Positions 11,475 through 20,028 of a DNA stretch of 64,000 nucleotides are shown piece by piece. Each line of letters opens with the position of its first letter. The stretch's first letter is position 1. Origin of the DNA: Chitinophagales bacterium. Its GTDB lineage: Bacteria; Bacteroidota; Bacteroidia; Chitinophagales; Chitinophagaceae. The notes beneath the pieces were generated by a model, which did no database searches, had not been told where the DNA came from, and saw only the letters and a list, made by a program, of their open reading frames with translations. Location of the stretch: assembly GCA_017303835.1 (NCBI GenBank), contig JAFLBI010000002.1, positions 124,001 to 188,000 of the forward strand. Direction: 5' to 3'. A program made the position numbers and the translations under genes.

Positions 11475-11490
11475 TTTAGACAAGTCTAAA
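11475..11490. promoter_or_regulatory. Palindromic operator TTTAGAC-AA-GTCTAAA
   Basis: Two perfect seven-base half-sites separated by AA, ending two bases before the start codon of the first receptor gene and lying just downstream of the predicted transcription start. The form TTTAG.C..G.CTAAA resembles binding sites of DtxR/MntR-type metalloregulators. A protein bound here would block transcription when metal is plentiful. The regulator gene is not in the window, and the family assignment is inference. Confidence 0.6.
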
Positions 11491-11491
11491 A

Positions 11492-13726
11492 ATGAAGTGG
11501 TTTTGCTGTATATGGTTAATGTGGGCAACTGCTGTGTATGGTCAGTCTGTCGTTGAAGGACGAGTTGTATCTGATGGTAAACCGGTCATGGGTGCTTATG
11601 TGAAGTTGTCTGCTAAACAAGCTGCACTAACAGATAGTACTGGTTATTTCCGCTTGGCCAATATGAGCGCGCAAAAGCATTTGCATGTACAGGCTATTGG
11701 CTTTCAGCCGGCAACAGTTCTGCTCAGTGCATCACAACAGTCGTATACAATTTCCCTAGCAGCTTCTGAGCAGGCATTACAAGAAGTAGTGGTTACAGGA
11801 ACCATGAAGCCGGTGCTGATGAGTGCTTCTCCTGTAACTGTTGAACAGTACAATAGTAATTTCTTTCGGAAGTCGCCATCCATGAATGTGTTTGAGGCTT
11901 TATCCATGGTGAATGGTATTCGTGCGCAATACACTTGTAACGTATGCAATACCGGAGAGATTCGCATCAATGGATTAGAAGGAGCACATACATTAGTATT
12001 GATTGATGGCATGCCCATCGTGAGCGCATTGGGTAGTGTCTATGGCTATATGGGTATTCCCAACAGCATCATTGATAAAGTGGAAGTGATGAAAGGCCCA
12101 GCTGCATCGCTCTATGGCAGTGAAAGCATGGCGGGCATCGTGAATATCATCACCAAATCACCGGAGAAAGCTCCAGCCATCAGTGCAGATATTCAGGCAA
12201 CCAGTTTTGGTGAACACAATACCGATCTTTCTTTCCGCTTAGGCAAAAAGAAAGTGCAGACACTTTGGGGTATCAATCATTTTGGCTTCAATCAAGTGAT
12301 GGATAGAAATGCAGATGGCTTTACGGACATGAGCTTACAAAACAGGATTTCCCTGTTCAATAAATGGTCTTTTAAACGACATGCCAATCGCAAAGCCTCC
12401 ATTGCAGCGCGCTATGTGTATGAAGATCGTTGGGGCGGACAAACCCAATGGAATCCTTCCTTCCGTGGTGGAGATAGTGTGTATGGTGAGAGTATTTATA
12501 CCAATCGTTTGGAATTATTGGGGCAGTATTCCTTGCCCATAGCAAGGGAGGATATTCAATTGCAGTTCTCGTATAATTATCACGGACAAAATTCTGTATA
12601 TGGCAATACGCCTTATATGGGTAAACAACATATCGGCTTTGCACAGCTCTTGTGGAACAAATCACTCCGCGATCATGATCTGCTTTTTGGTGGAGGCTTG
12701 CGCTATACCTGGTTGGATGATAACACACTCATCACAGCAGATGCCAATGGATTGAACCAACCTTCACGGATCAGTCTGCCCGGTTTATTTATGCAAGATG
12801 AATGGACCATCAACGATAAGCACACATTGTTGGGCGGCTTGCGTGCAGATTATCACCAGCAGCACGGAGTTATTCTGAGTCCGCGCCTTAACTATAAATG
12901 GTCTGTTGCTGAAAAGACCACCCTGCGTGCCGGTCTGGGCCGAGGTTTTCGTGTCGTGAATGTGTTTAGTGAGGATCATGCCGCATTAACCGGTGCGCGT
13001 CATGTAGTGATTGCGGAATCTTTGAATCCGGAACAATCCTACAATATCAATGTGCATTTGCAACAACATATCCATACAGATCCAGTGCATATTCTATTGG
13101 ATGCATCAGCCTTTCACACCAATTTCAGTAATAAGATTATTCCTGATTACCTCACCAATGATAATCAGGTGATCTATCGTAACCTGGTTGGCAGGGCAGT
13201 ATCGCAGGGACTCAGCTTAAATGCTTCTTTGGAATGGCGTTTTCCCCTCACCATGAATCTCGGCATAACTTATCTGGATGCTTTTCAGGAGCAAACAAGC
13301 AATAACCAAAAAGAAAAACTGCCCATTATCCAAACGCCTAAATACAGTGCTACCTGGGCGTTGACTTATCAATGGCAGCAGCCTGCGATCAGTGTAGATC
13401 TAACAGGTAATTACACTGCATCCATGTTGATGCCTGTATTGGAGAATGATCCAAGACCAGCCATGAGTCCGGCTTTCAGTTTGTGGAATCTGCAGCTCAC
13501 CAAAAAATGGACCAAGTTTCAGTTATACACGGGCGTAAAGAATCTATTCGATTACCTGCCCTTGTTCCCAATCATGCGTCCATCAGATCCATTCGATAAA
13601 AATGTCAATAGCAATTTTGGCAATGCTTTACTCAACCCTGCAGGCCTCAGTTTTGATCCCAATTATAACTACGCACCTATGCAGGGAAGACGTTTTTTTG
13701 TGGGGCTGCGATTCTCTTTGCGTTAA
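11492..13726 (+). CDS. TonB-dependent receptor with CNVC plug motif, first gene of the operon
   Basis: An outer-membrane transporter of 744 residues. A signal peptide (to about residue 17, VYGQS) is followed by a carboxypeptidase-regulatory-like beta domain (about 20-90: VVEGRVVSDGKPVMGAYVKL), a TonB box region (LQEVVVTGT), the plug with LIDGMPIVSALGSVYG and VEVMKGPAASLYGSESMAG, and a long barrel ending in RRFFVGLRFSLR. The plug contains YTCNVCNTGEIRINGLEG, a Cys-x2-Cys motif near residue 148 that recurs in a subgroup of Bacteroidota receptors. Its role is not known to me; it could be a disulfide or a metal site. The gene starts two bases after the palindromic operator and is followed by an HmuR-like receptor and an HmuY-like lipoprotein, so iron or haem uptake is the likely purpose. 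Confidence 0.85.
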   Translation: MKWFCCIWLMWATAVYGQSVVEGRVVSDGKPVMGAYVKLSAKQAALTDSTGYFRLANMSAQKHLHVQAIGFQPATVLLSASQQSYTISLAASEQALQEVVVTGTMKPVLMSASPVTVEQYNSNFFRKSPSMNVFEALSMVNGIRAQYTCNVCNTGEIRINGLEGAHTLVLIDGMPIVSALGSVYGYMGIPNSIIDKVEVMKGPAASLYGSESMAGIVNIITKSPEKAPAISADIQATSFGEHNTDLSFRLGKKKVQTLWGINHFGFNQVMDRNADGFTDMSLQNRISLFNKWSFKRHANRKASIAARYVYEDRWGGQTQWNPSFRGGDSVYGESIYTNRLELLGQYSLPIAREDIQLQFSYNYHGQNSVYGNTPYMGKQHIGFAQLLWNKSLRDHDLLFGGGLRYTWLDDNTLITADANGLNQPSRISLPGLFMQDEWTINDKHTLLGGLRADYHQQHGVILSPRLNYKWSVAEKTTLRAGLGRGFRVVNVFSEDHAALTGARHVVIAESLNPEQSYNINVHLQQHIHTDPVHILLDASAFHTNFSNKIIPDYLTNDNQVIYRNLVGRAVSQGLSLNASLEWRFPLTMNLGITYLDAFQEQTSNNQKEKLPIIQTPKYSATWALTYQWQQPAISVDLTGNYTASMLMPVLENDPRPAMSPAFSLWNLQLTKKWTKFQLYTGVKNLFDYLPLFPIMRPSDPFDKNVNSNFGNALLNPAGLSFDPNYNYAPMQGRRFFVGLRFSLR

Positions 13727-13740
13727 GCATGAAAATTACT

Positions 13741-13786
13741 TTGTCATGCGATTGTCAAACCTGATAGCAATCGCTTCTTATGACAA
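13741..13786. other. Long imperfect hairpin between the two receptor genes
   Basis: TTGTCAT-GCGATTG (13741-13754) pairs with CAATCGC (13768-13774) and, after a five-base bulge, ATGACAA (13780-13786): 14 pairs in two blocks around a 13-base loop. No T run follows, so it is not a standard terminator. It could slow or stabilise the operon mRNA between the first and second genes. Confidence 0.5.
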
Positions 13787-13834
13787 TTCCATTACGCACA
13801 TATCTGCCTGTATGCCAACATTTGCAGCCAGAAA

Positions 13835-15937
13835 ATGCGTACAGGTTTATTCATAGCACTGCTTCTTGTTGGAACATCGCTGAAGGCGCAAAAGCCTTTG
13901 CGCGATACGCTGGATGGGAGTGCAGATGATGTGGTGGTTACAGCAACCAGAACAGAACGCAAATTGGGTAATGTAGCTGTGCCTGTTACACTCATCAATG
14001 CCAAACAAATTCAACAGAGTGGTTCACTGCGTTTATATGATATTCTCCAGGAGCAAACTGGTGTGTTTTTGACAGCAGGTAGTGGGAGTAATGCAGTGGG
14101 CGGCGGTGTATTTGGTAATGGGGTGCAGTTGCAGGGTTTGTCGCCCGATCATACCATGATTTTATTGGACGGCGAACCTTTGATTGGTCGCCAGGGTGGC
14201 GTGATGGATTTATCACGCTTTGCAGTGGGTAATATCAAGAAAATTGAAATCGTCAAAGGGCCATCATCCAGCTTGTATGGTAGCGAAGCTATGGGTGGTG
14301 TGATCAATATCATTACTGAGCCTTTGTTGCGTAATCAATTACAGGCAGGTATTCGTTATGGTTCATTTGCTACATCAGATATCTATGCCAGCGGTAACTG
14401 GAAAACCAATAAAGCAGGTATCTATTATTTTGTCAACCGCAATAGTGGCAATGGTTACGAATTAGATCCTGCTACGCCTGAGAAAACACTGGACCCATAT
14501 TACAACTACACGGCGCAATTCAAATTGAGTTATCAGTTTAGCAATCGTACCAAACTTGTGCTGAACAATCGTTACTTCTACGGATGGCAGGATAGTTATT
14601 ATGCCATCAATGACAAGAACATCAACATTGCAGGCGGTGGCCGAACCAATGATTATACCATCAACCCGGTATTAACACATCAGTTTTCTGATAAAGTAAA
14701 AACCCGTATAAGCCTTGTTGGCAGCGGATTTCGCTATGTGCAGCAATTAGACAGTTTGAAGAATGGTGCGCGCTATTACTACGATAGTTTTGAACAAGGT
14801 TTTTGGCGTGCAGAAAATCAAACCGACTGGCAATTGGGTAAACACACGCTCACGATTGGTGGAGGTGCTACTTATCAAACAGTTGCCACAACACGTTACC
14901 GCGAAAGAAAAACGCAGTCAATCTTTCATGCTTTTGCACAGGATGAATGGCGCATCAATAATCAGTTTTTACTAATCACTGGTTTACGGTATGACCACAA
15001 TACGGATTTTCAAAGCAGGCTGAGTCCCAAATTGGCTTTGCAGTGGAAGCCTGCGGATAAATGGCAAATCAATGCATCATATGGCGCAGGTTTCAAAGCG
15101 CCAGATTTTCGCCAACTCTATTTAAGTTTTGTGAACAATGCAGCTGATGGATACAGTATTTACGGTGCATCCGAATTCTCCATCGCAGAGTTACAAAGGC
15201 AAATGAGTTTGGGCTTGGTAGCACAAATCCTGCCTGCTGCATATCAAATCACCACATTGAAGCCGGAGATATCCAATGGATTTAATCTCGGTGTTCACTT
15301 TACACCAAGCAATAGCATTCACGCTGAATTGAATCTCTTCAGAAACGATGTGTCCAATCTGATTAACTATCTGCCTGTAGCAACCAATGCTAACAGCACT
15401 TCAGTGTTCAGCTATGTCAATGTGAATCGCGCTTTTACACAAGGCATTGAGTCTAACATTAAATGGCAGCTTACCAAACACATCAATGTGCAAGCAGGTT
15501 ATCAGTTTCTTTTATCTGGCGATAAAGCCATTGTAGAGAAAGTGAATAGTGGTGCTGTGTATGGCAGGGATTACGAAGGCGGTCCTGCCAGATTGATGCA
15601 ACGCAGCGATTACAGTGGACTGCTGAATCGTAGTAAGCATATGGCAAACCTGCGTATGTTTTATGAGGATGTAAAAGGTATTCAGGCAAGTGTCCGTGCA
15701 ATTTATCGTAGTCGCTGGGGCGTGATTGACCGTGATGGCAATGGTTTTGCCAACAGAGATGATGAGTTTGCCAATGCACAAATACAAGTGAATGCTACCA
15801 TCGGAAAGCGGATTGCGCAAAGATGGACCATGCAGCTTGGTGTCAATAATTTATTCAATCAGATTGATGCCCGGTTTATGCCCAATATTCCCGGTATCAA
15901 TTACTTCACCTCCGTAATCTATTCTTTTAAAAAATAA
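13835..15937 (+). CDS. HmuR-like TonB-dependent haem receptor
   Basis: An outer-membrane receptor of 700 residues with signal peptide MRTGLFIALLLVGTSLKAQ, TonB box (DDVVVTATRTE), plug with ILLDGEPLIGRQGGVMDL and IEIVKGPSSSLYGSEAMGG, and barrel ending in FTSVIYSFKK. In the barrel, GFKAPDFRQLYL and TLKPEIS stand where haem receptors carry the FRAP and NPDL boxes. This agrees with the gene downstream, which encodes an HmuY-like protein only five bases away. Together they look like an HmuR/HmuY haem capture pair, as known from Porphyromonas. It probably belongs to one transcription unit with the receptor upstream; no convincing promoter was found in the 108-base gap. Confidence 0.85.
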   Translation: MRTGLFIALLLVGTSLKAQKPLRDTLDGSADDVVVTATRTERKLGNVAVPVTLINAKQIQQSGSLRLYDILQEQTGVFLTAGSGSNAVGGGVFGNGVQLQGLSPDHTMILLDGEPLIGRQGGVMDLSRFAVGNIKKIEIVKGPSSSLYGSEAMGGVINIITEPLLRNQLQAGIRYGSFATSDIYASGNWKTNKAGIYYFVNRNSGNGYELDPATPEKTLDPYYNYTAQFKLSYQFSNRTKLVLNNRYFYGWQDSYYAINDKNINIAGGGRTNDYTINPVLTHQFSDKVKTRISLVGSGFRYVQQLDSLKNGARYYYDSFEQGFWRAENQTDWQLGKHTLTIGGGATYQTVATTRYRERKTQSIFHAFAQDEWRINNQFLLITGLRYDHNTDFQSRLSPKLALQWKPADKWQINASYGAGFKAPDFRQLYLSFVNNAADGYSIYGASEFSIAELQRQMSLGLVAQILPAAYQITTLKPEISNGFNLGVHFTPSNSIHAELNLFRNDVSNLINYLPVATNANSTSVFSYVNVNRAFTQGIESNIKWQLTKHINVQAGYQFLLSGDKAIVEKVNSGAVYGRDYEGGPARLMQRSDYSGLLNRSKHMANLRMFYEDVKGIQASVRAIYRSRWGVIDRDGNGFANRDDEFANAQIQVNATIGKRIAQRWTMQLGVNNLFNQIDARFMPNIPGINYFTSVIYSFKK

Positions 15938-15942
15938 ATGTT

Positions 15943-16518
15943 ATGAGAAGCGTTTTGATGACCGTGTTTGCAGTTGCTGCTTTGGTTAGTTGTAAGAAGG
16001 AAGATAAGCCTACGCCTGCCGTAGTGACTTCTGTAGATTTTCTGGTATCAGGTACATCAGTTGGCCCACATGATCTGTTCAGTTTTGAAACGGGTGCAAG
16101 AGTGGCTAATGCAGATTCTGCTTCTACCAAGTGGGATTTCGGTATGCGTTTTGAAAAATTCATTGTGAATAGCAATGCTTCTGGTCCCGGTTCGGCTGGT
16201 GTGCAAGTGCTCAATAGCACTTTCGAATCAGTGCTTGAAGCGCCGGCTACTGGCTATGCTTATGATACCACCGCAGCTCAGTTGGCAGTGAAGGGTGCGC
16301 AGTGGTATATCTATAACAGCACAACCAGAACTTTTGCGCCAATTGCCGGTAAGACTTTTGTATTCAAAACGGCAAGAAACACTTACGCAAAAATGGAAGT
16401 GTTGAGCGCAGATCCTGCTGATGATAATGGTAATCCGGTAGTACCGCCAACCAGACCTACCAAGATCAAATACAAGCTCCGCTTTGCGCATCAGGCCAGT
16501 GGCAGCAGAACTTTTTAA
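15943..16518 (+). CDS. HmuY-family haem-binding lipoprotein
   Basis: A 191-residue lipoprotein: MRSVLMTVFAVAALVSCKK has the lipobox cysteine at residue 17. The body matches the HmuY pattern: LFSFETGARVANADSASTKWDFGMRFEKF, SGPGSAGV, a central WYIYN, then GKTFVFKTARNTYAKMEVLS and the end YKLRFAHQASGSRTF. HmuY proteins bind haem outside the cell and pass it to the HmuR receptor. Two histidines are visible in the mature part (in GPHDLF and FAHQAS) and several methionines; which of them bind haem, if any, cannot be said. The gene starts five bases after the HmuR-like gene and is the last of the operon, with a strong terminator behind it. Confidence 0.87.
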   Translation: MRSVLMTVFAVAALVSCKKEDKPTPAVVTSVDFLVSGTSVGPHDLFSFETGARVANADSASTKWDFGMRFEKFIVNSNASGPGSAGVQVLNSTFESVLEAPATGYAYDTTAAQLAVKGAQWYIYNSTTRTFAPIAGKTFVFKTARNTYAKMEVLSADPADDNGNPVVPPTRPTKIKYKLRFAHQASGSRTF

Positions 16519-16545
16519 TCCAAATTGCAAATGAGGCGTTTGGAG

Positions 16546-16568
16546 CCCCGCAAATGCGGGGTTTTTTT
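16546..16568 (+). terminator. Terminator of the haem/iron-type operon
   Basis: CCCCGCA / TGCGGGG stem with a tiny loop followed by seven T. Confidence 0.92.
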
Positions 16569-16655
16569 ATGCCATTTACCCGGCCGCTACAACCCCCGCT
16601 TTTCCTTACCTTCGCAAACCATAAAAATCGCCGTCAGGCAAGGATTCTATTGATT

Positions 16656-19600
16656 ATGAGCGCAAAATACCAGGAGTTCGGCGGACTGAACCTGCCATCC
16701 ATAGAGCAGGAGATACTGGCCCGCTGGAAGAGCGAACAGGCATTCGAAAAAAGTGTGGAGCTGAGAGCCGGGGCCAAGCCCTTTGTGTTCTATGAAGGCC
16801 CTCCAAGTGCCAATGGCATGCCCGGCATTCACCACGTGATCTCCAGAACTTTGAAAGACATGGTTTGTCGCTACAAAACCATGCAAGGTTTTCAGGTAAA
16901 GCGCAAGGGCGGATGGGATACCCACGGTTTGCCTGTTGAACTAGGTGTGGAGAAGGAATTGGGTATTACCAAAGAAGATATCGGTAAGAAAATTACGGTA
17001 GAAGAATACAACCAGAAATGCCGTGAAGCGGTATTGCGGTACAAGGATAAGTGGGATGAGTTGACGACTAAGATGGGTTATTGGGTTGATCTGAATGATC
17101 CATACATCACTTTCGACAACAATTATATAGAAACGTTGTGGTGGTTGCTGAAGCAGTTGTACGATAAAGGTTTGTTGTATCAAAGTGTCAGTATCCAGCC
17201 TTACTCACCTGCAGCAGGTACAGGTTTGTCATCACATGAATTGAATCAGCCCGGTACGTACAAGGATGTGAAGGATACCAGCGCAGTAGTGATGTTCCGT
17301 GCGGTGCAGGATGAAAAGAGTAAATTCTTGCATGAAGCAGTGCATGGCGCAGAAGTTTTCTTCATGGCTTGGACTACCACACCCTGGACGCTGCCATCCA
17401 ATCTTGGCTTAACTGTTGGCCCTGAGATTGACTATGTGTTGGTACAAACTTTCAATCCATATACGCATTTACCTATCAATATTGTTTTGGCAAAAGCCTT
17501 GTTGGGTAAGTATTTCAAGCCGGAGGGCGAGAATGGTGATTTTGAAGGCTACAACGAGCAAGCAAAACTACTGCCTTGGAAAATCATCACCAGTTTCAAG
17601 GGTAAGGATATTGAAGAATGCAGATATGAGCAATTGCTGCCTTATGAAGCCAATGCGCCGCAGCATGCAGGTGGCGATCCTTTCCGCATCATTCTGGGTG
17701 ATTTCGTTACTACGGAAGACGGTACCGGTATTGTACATACCGCACCGGCTTTTGGTGCAGATGACTTTAAAGTAGGCAAGAAGTATGGCATCGGTATTCT
17801 GACGATGGTTGATCGTGAGGGGAAGTTTGTAGATGGTTTGGGTGAGTTCAGCAATCGTTATGTCAAGAATTATAAAGACGATCCCAACTATGTAGATGTG
17901 AACGTAGACATCTGCGTGAAGTTGAAGAAAGAGAACCGTGCATTTAAAGTAGAGAAATACGAGCACAGTTATCCGCATTGCTGGAGAACAGATAAGCCTA
18001 TTTTGTATTATCCATTGGATGCTTGGTTTATTCGTACCACTTCGCTGAAAGAGCGCATGGTGGATTTGAATAAGACCATTCGTTGGAAACCGGCTTCTAC
18101 CGGTGAAGGTCGTTTCGGTAACTGGTTGGAGAATATGGTTGATTGGAACTTGAGCCGCAGTCGCTACTGGGGCACACCATTACCTATTTGGAGAACAGCT
18201 GATGGTGCAGAAGAAATCTGCATCGGCAGCATCGAAGAATTAACTGGTAAGATTCATCCGGATAGTCCGGTACAAAAAGTGACTGATTTACATAAGCCAC
18301 AAGTTGATGCAGTGATCCTGCAATCGCCTTCAGGCAAACCCATGCATCGTGTACCTGATCTGGTGGATGTATGGTTTGATAGTGGTGCCATGCCTTATGC
18401 GCAATGGCATTTTCCATTTGAGAACAAGGAAATATTCGCGCAGAATTATCCGGCTGATTTCATTGCGGAAGGTGTGGATCAAACCAGAGGTTGGTTCTAT
18501 ACCCTGCATGCGTTGGGTTCATTGATTAAAGAAAGTGTAGAAGAAGAGTTGAAGCAAGCTGGCTTGTGGGATGCATCGGGTATGAAAGCAGCAGGCGATC
18601 AGGCTGGTGTGGCGTATAAGACAGTAGTGAGTAACGGATTGGTCTTGGATAAGAATGGTAATAAAATGAGTAAGCGCCTCGGCAACGTGGTGAATCCATT
18701 TGAAACCATCGAGAAATATGGCGCTGATGCTACGCGCTGGTACCTCATCACCAATGCATCACCTTGGGATAACCTCAAGTTTGATCTTGCCGGTATTCAG
18801 GAAGTGCAGCGTAAATTCTTTGGTACACTCTACAATACCTATCAATTCTTTGTGCTTTATGCCAATGTGGATGGTTTCGCTTTTAAAGAAGCGTATATCC
18901 CGCTGGCGGAAAGACCCGAGATTGATCGTTGGATTTTATCATCACTCAATACCCTGATCAAAAAAGCCAGTGCGGCAATGGATGATTATGAGCCTACCGC
19001 AGCAGGCCGTTTGATTGAGGAGTTTGTAGATGAGCATTTAAGTAACTGGTACGTGCGTTTATGTCGCCGCCGTTTCTGGAAGGGTGAGTATGAAGGCGAT
19101 AAGATTGCGGCTTACCAGACTTTGTACGAGTGTTTGGAAACATTGATCAGACTGATGGCACCAATTTCGCCATTCTTTAGTGATGCTGTGTTCCAGCGTT
19201 TGAATGCCGTGACTGGCAGAATTAATGCAGCAAGCGTACACCACGCAGCATATCCGAAAGCGAATGAAGCTGCGATTGATGCATCCTTGGAAGAACGCAT
19301 GCAATTGGCGCAGGATGTATCTTCTTTAGTGTTGTCTATCCGTAAGAAAGTCAATATCAAAGTGCGTCAGCCATTGCAGAAAGTCTTGATTCCTGTGTTG
19401 AATCCAGAGATGAAACTGCAATTAGAGCGTGTGGAAGATTTGATCAAGGCGGAAGTGAATGTGAAGGAGCTGACCTATATCACCGATACCGAGGGTGTGA
19501 TCAATAAAAAGATCAAGGCCAACTTCAAAGTGCTTGGCGCCAAGCTGGGTGCGCAGATGAAGGAAGCTGCTGCCTTGATTGGTCAGTTTACGCAGCACCA

Positions 19601-20024
19601 GATTGCTGAACTGGAGAAAGCAGGTGAAATAAGTATCCAGCTTTCAGCCGGTACCTACAGTCTGCAGTTGAATGAAGTGGAAATTGTGGCGGAAGATATT
19701 CCCGGATGGAGTGTTGCATCTAAAGGCAGTCTTACTGTTGCTTTGGATATAACCCTCTCAGAGTCACTCAAAAAAGAGGGTGATGCACGCGAATTCATCA
19801 ACCGTGTACAAAATATCCGCAAAGAACAAGGTTTTGAACTCACAGACCGTATATTCGTGCAAGTGGCTCAGCATGAGGTACTCATGCCATCTATAAATGA
19901 ATTTAAGGACTATATTTGCGCCGAAATTTTGGCAGATAGCATCGAGTTTATGCCTGCTTTGGAAGCCGGTGTAGAAGTAGAAATTAATGATATCTTGCTG
20001 AAAGTCAACGTAATAAAAAAATGA
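16656..20024 (+). CDS. ileS: Isoleucyl-tRNA synthetase, type 2, with swapped GIHH signature
   Basis: Charges tRNA-Ile with isoleucine. The chosen ATG gives MSAKYQEFGGLNLPS (1122 residues); an in-frame extension to 16554 overlaps the preceding terminator and is not real. Features: ANGMPGIHHVISRTLKD at about 52-68, the CP1 editing domain (about 200-400) with WTTTPWTLPSNL, GWDTHGLPVE, the KMSKRLGN motif near 670, and an anticodon-binding domain plus long C-terminal extension as in the eukaryote-like type 2 enzymes. Oddly, the first class I signature normally read as HIGH is here GIHH (residues 57-60): first and third positions are exchanged. Published work on type 2 bacterial IleRS links exactly this GXHH form to extreme mupirocin resistance. 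The gene ends five bases before the TraR-like gene, suggesting one transcript. Confidence 0.97.
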   Translation: MSAKYQEFGGLNLPSIEQEILARWKSEQAFEKSVELRAGAKPFVFYEGPPSANGMPGIHHVISRTLKDMVCRYKTMQGFQVKRKGGWDTHGLPVELGVEKELGITKEDIGKKITVEEYNQKCREAVLRYKDKWDELTTKMGYWVDLNDPYITFDNNYIETLWWLLKQLYDKGLLYQSVSIQPYSPAAGTGLSSHELNQPGTYKDVKDTSAVVMFRAVQDEKSKFLHEAVHGAEVFFMAWTTTPWTLPSNLGLTVGPEIDYVLVQTFNPYTHLPINIVLAKALLGKYFKPEGENGDFEGYNEQAKLLPWKIITSFKGKDIEECRYEQLLPYEANAPQHAGGDPFRIILGDFVTTEDGTGIVHTAPAFGADDFKVGKKYGIGILTMVDREGKFVDGLGEFSNRYVKNYKDDPNYVDVNVDICVKLKKENRAFKVEKYEHSYPHCWRTDKPILYYPLDAWFIRTTSLKERMVDLNKTIRWKPASTGEGRFGNWLENMVDWNLSRSRYWGTPLPIWRTADGAEEICIGSIEELTGKIHPDSPVQKVTDLHKPQVDAVILQSPSGKPMHRVPDLVDVWFDSGAMPYAQWHFPFENKEIFAQNYPADFIAEGVDQTRGWFYTLHALGSLIKESVEEELKQAGLWDASGMKAAGDQAGVAYKTVVSNGLVLDKNGNKMSKRLGNVVNPFETIEKYGADATRWYLITNASPWDNLKFDLAGIQEVQRKFFGTLYNTYQFFVLYANVDGFAFKEAYIPLAERPEIDRWILSSLNTLIKKASAAMDDYEPTAAGRLIEEFVDEHLSNWYVRLCRRRFWKGEYEGDKIAAYQTLYECLETLIRLMAPISPFFSDAVFQRLNAVTGRINAASVHHAAYPKANEAAIDASLEERMQLAQDVSSLVLSIRKKVNIKVRQPLQKVLIPVLNPEMKLQLERVEDLIKAEVNVKELTYITDTEGVINKKIKANFKVLGAKLGAQMKEAAALIGQFTQHQIAELEKAGEISIQLSAGTYSLQLNEVEIVAEDIPGWSVASKGSLTVALDITLSESLKKEGDAREFINRVQNIRKEQGFELTDRIFVQVAQHEVLMPSINEFKDYICAEILADSIEFMPALEAGVEVEINDILLKVNVIKK

Positions 20025-20028
20025 TGCT

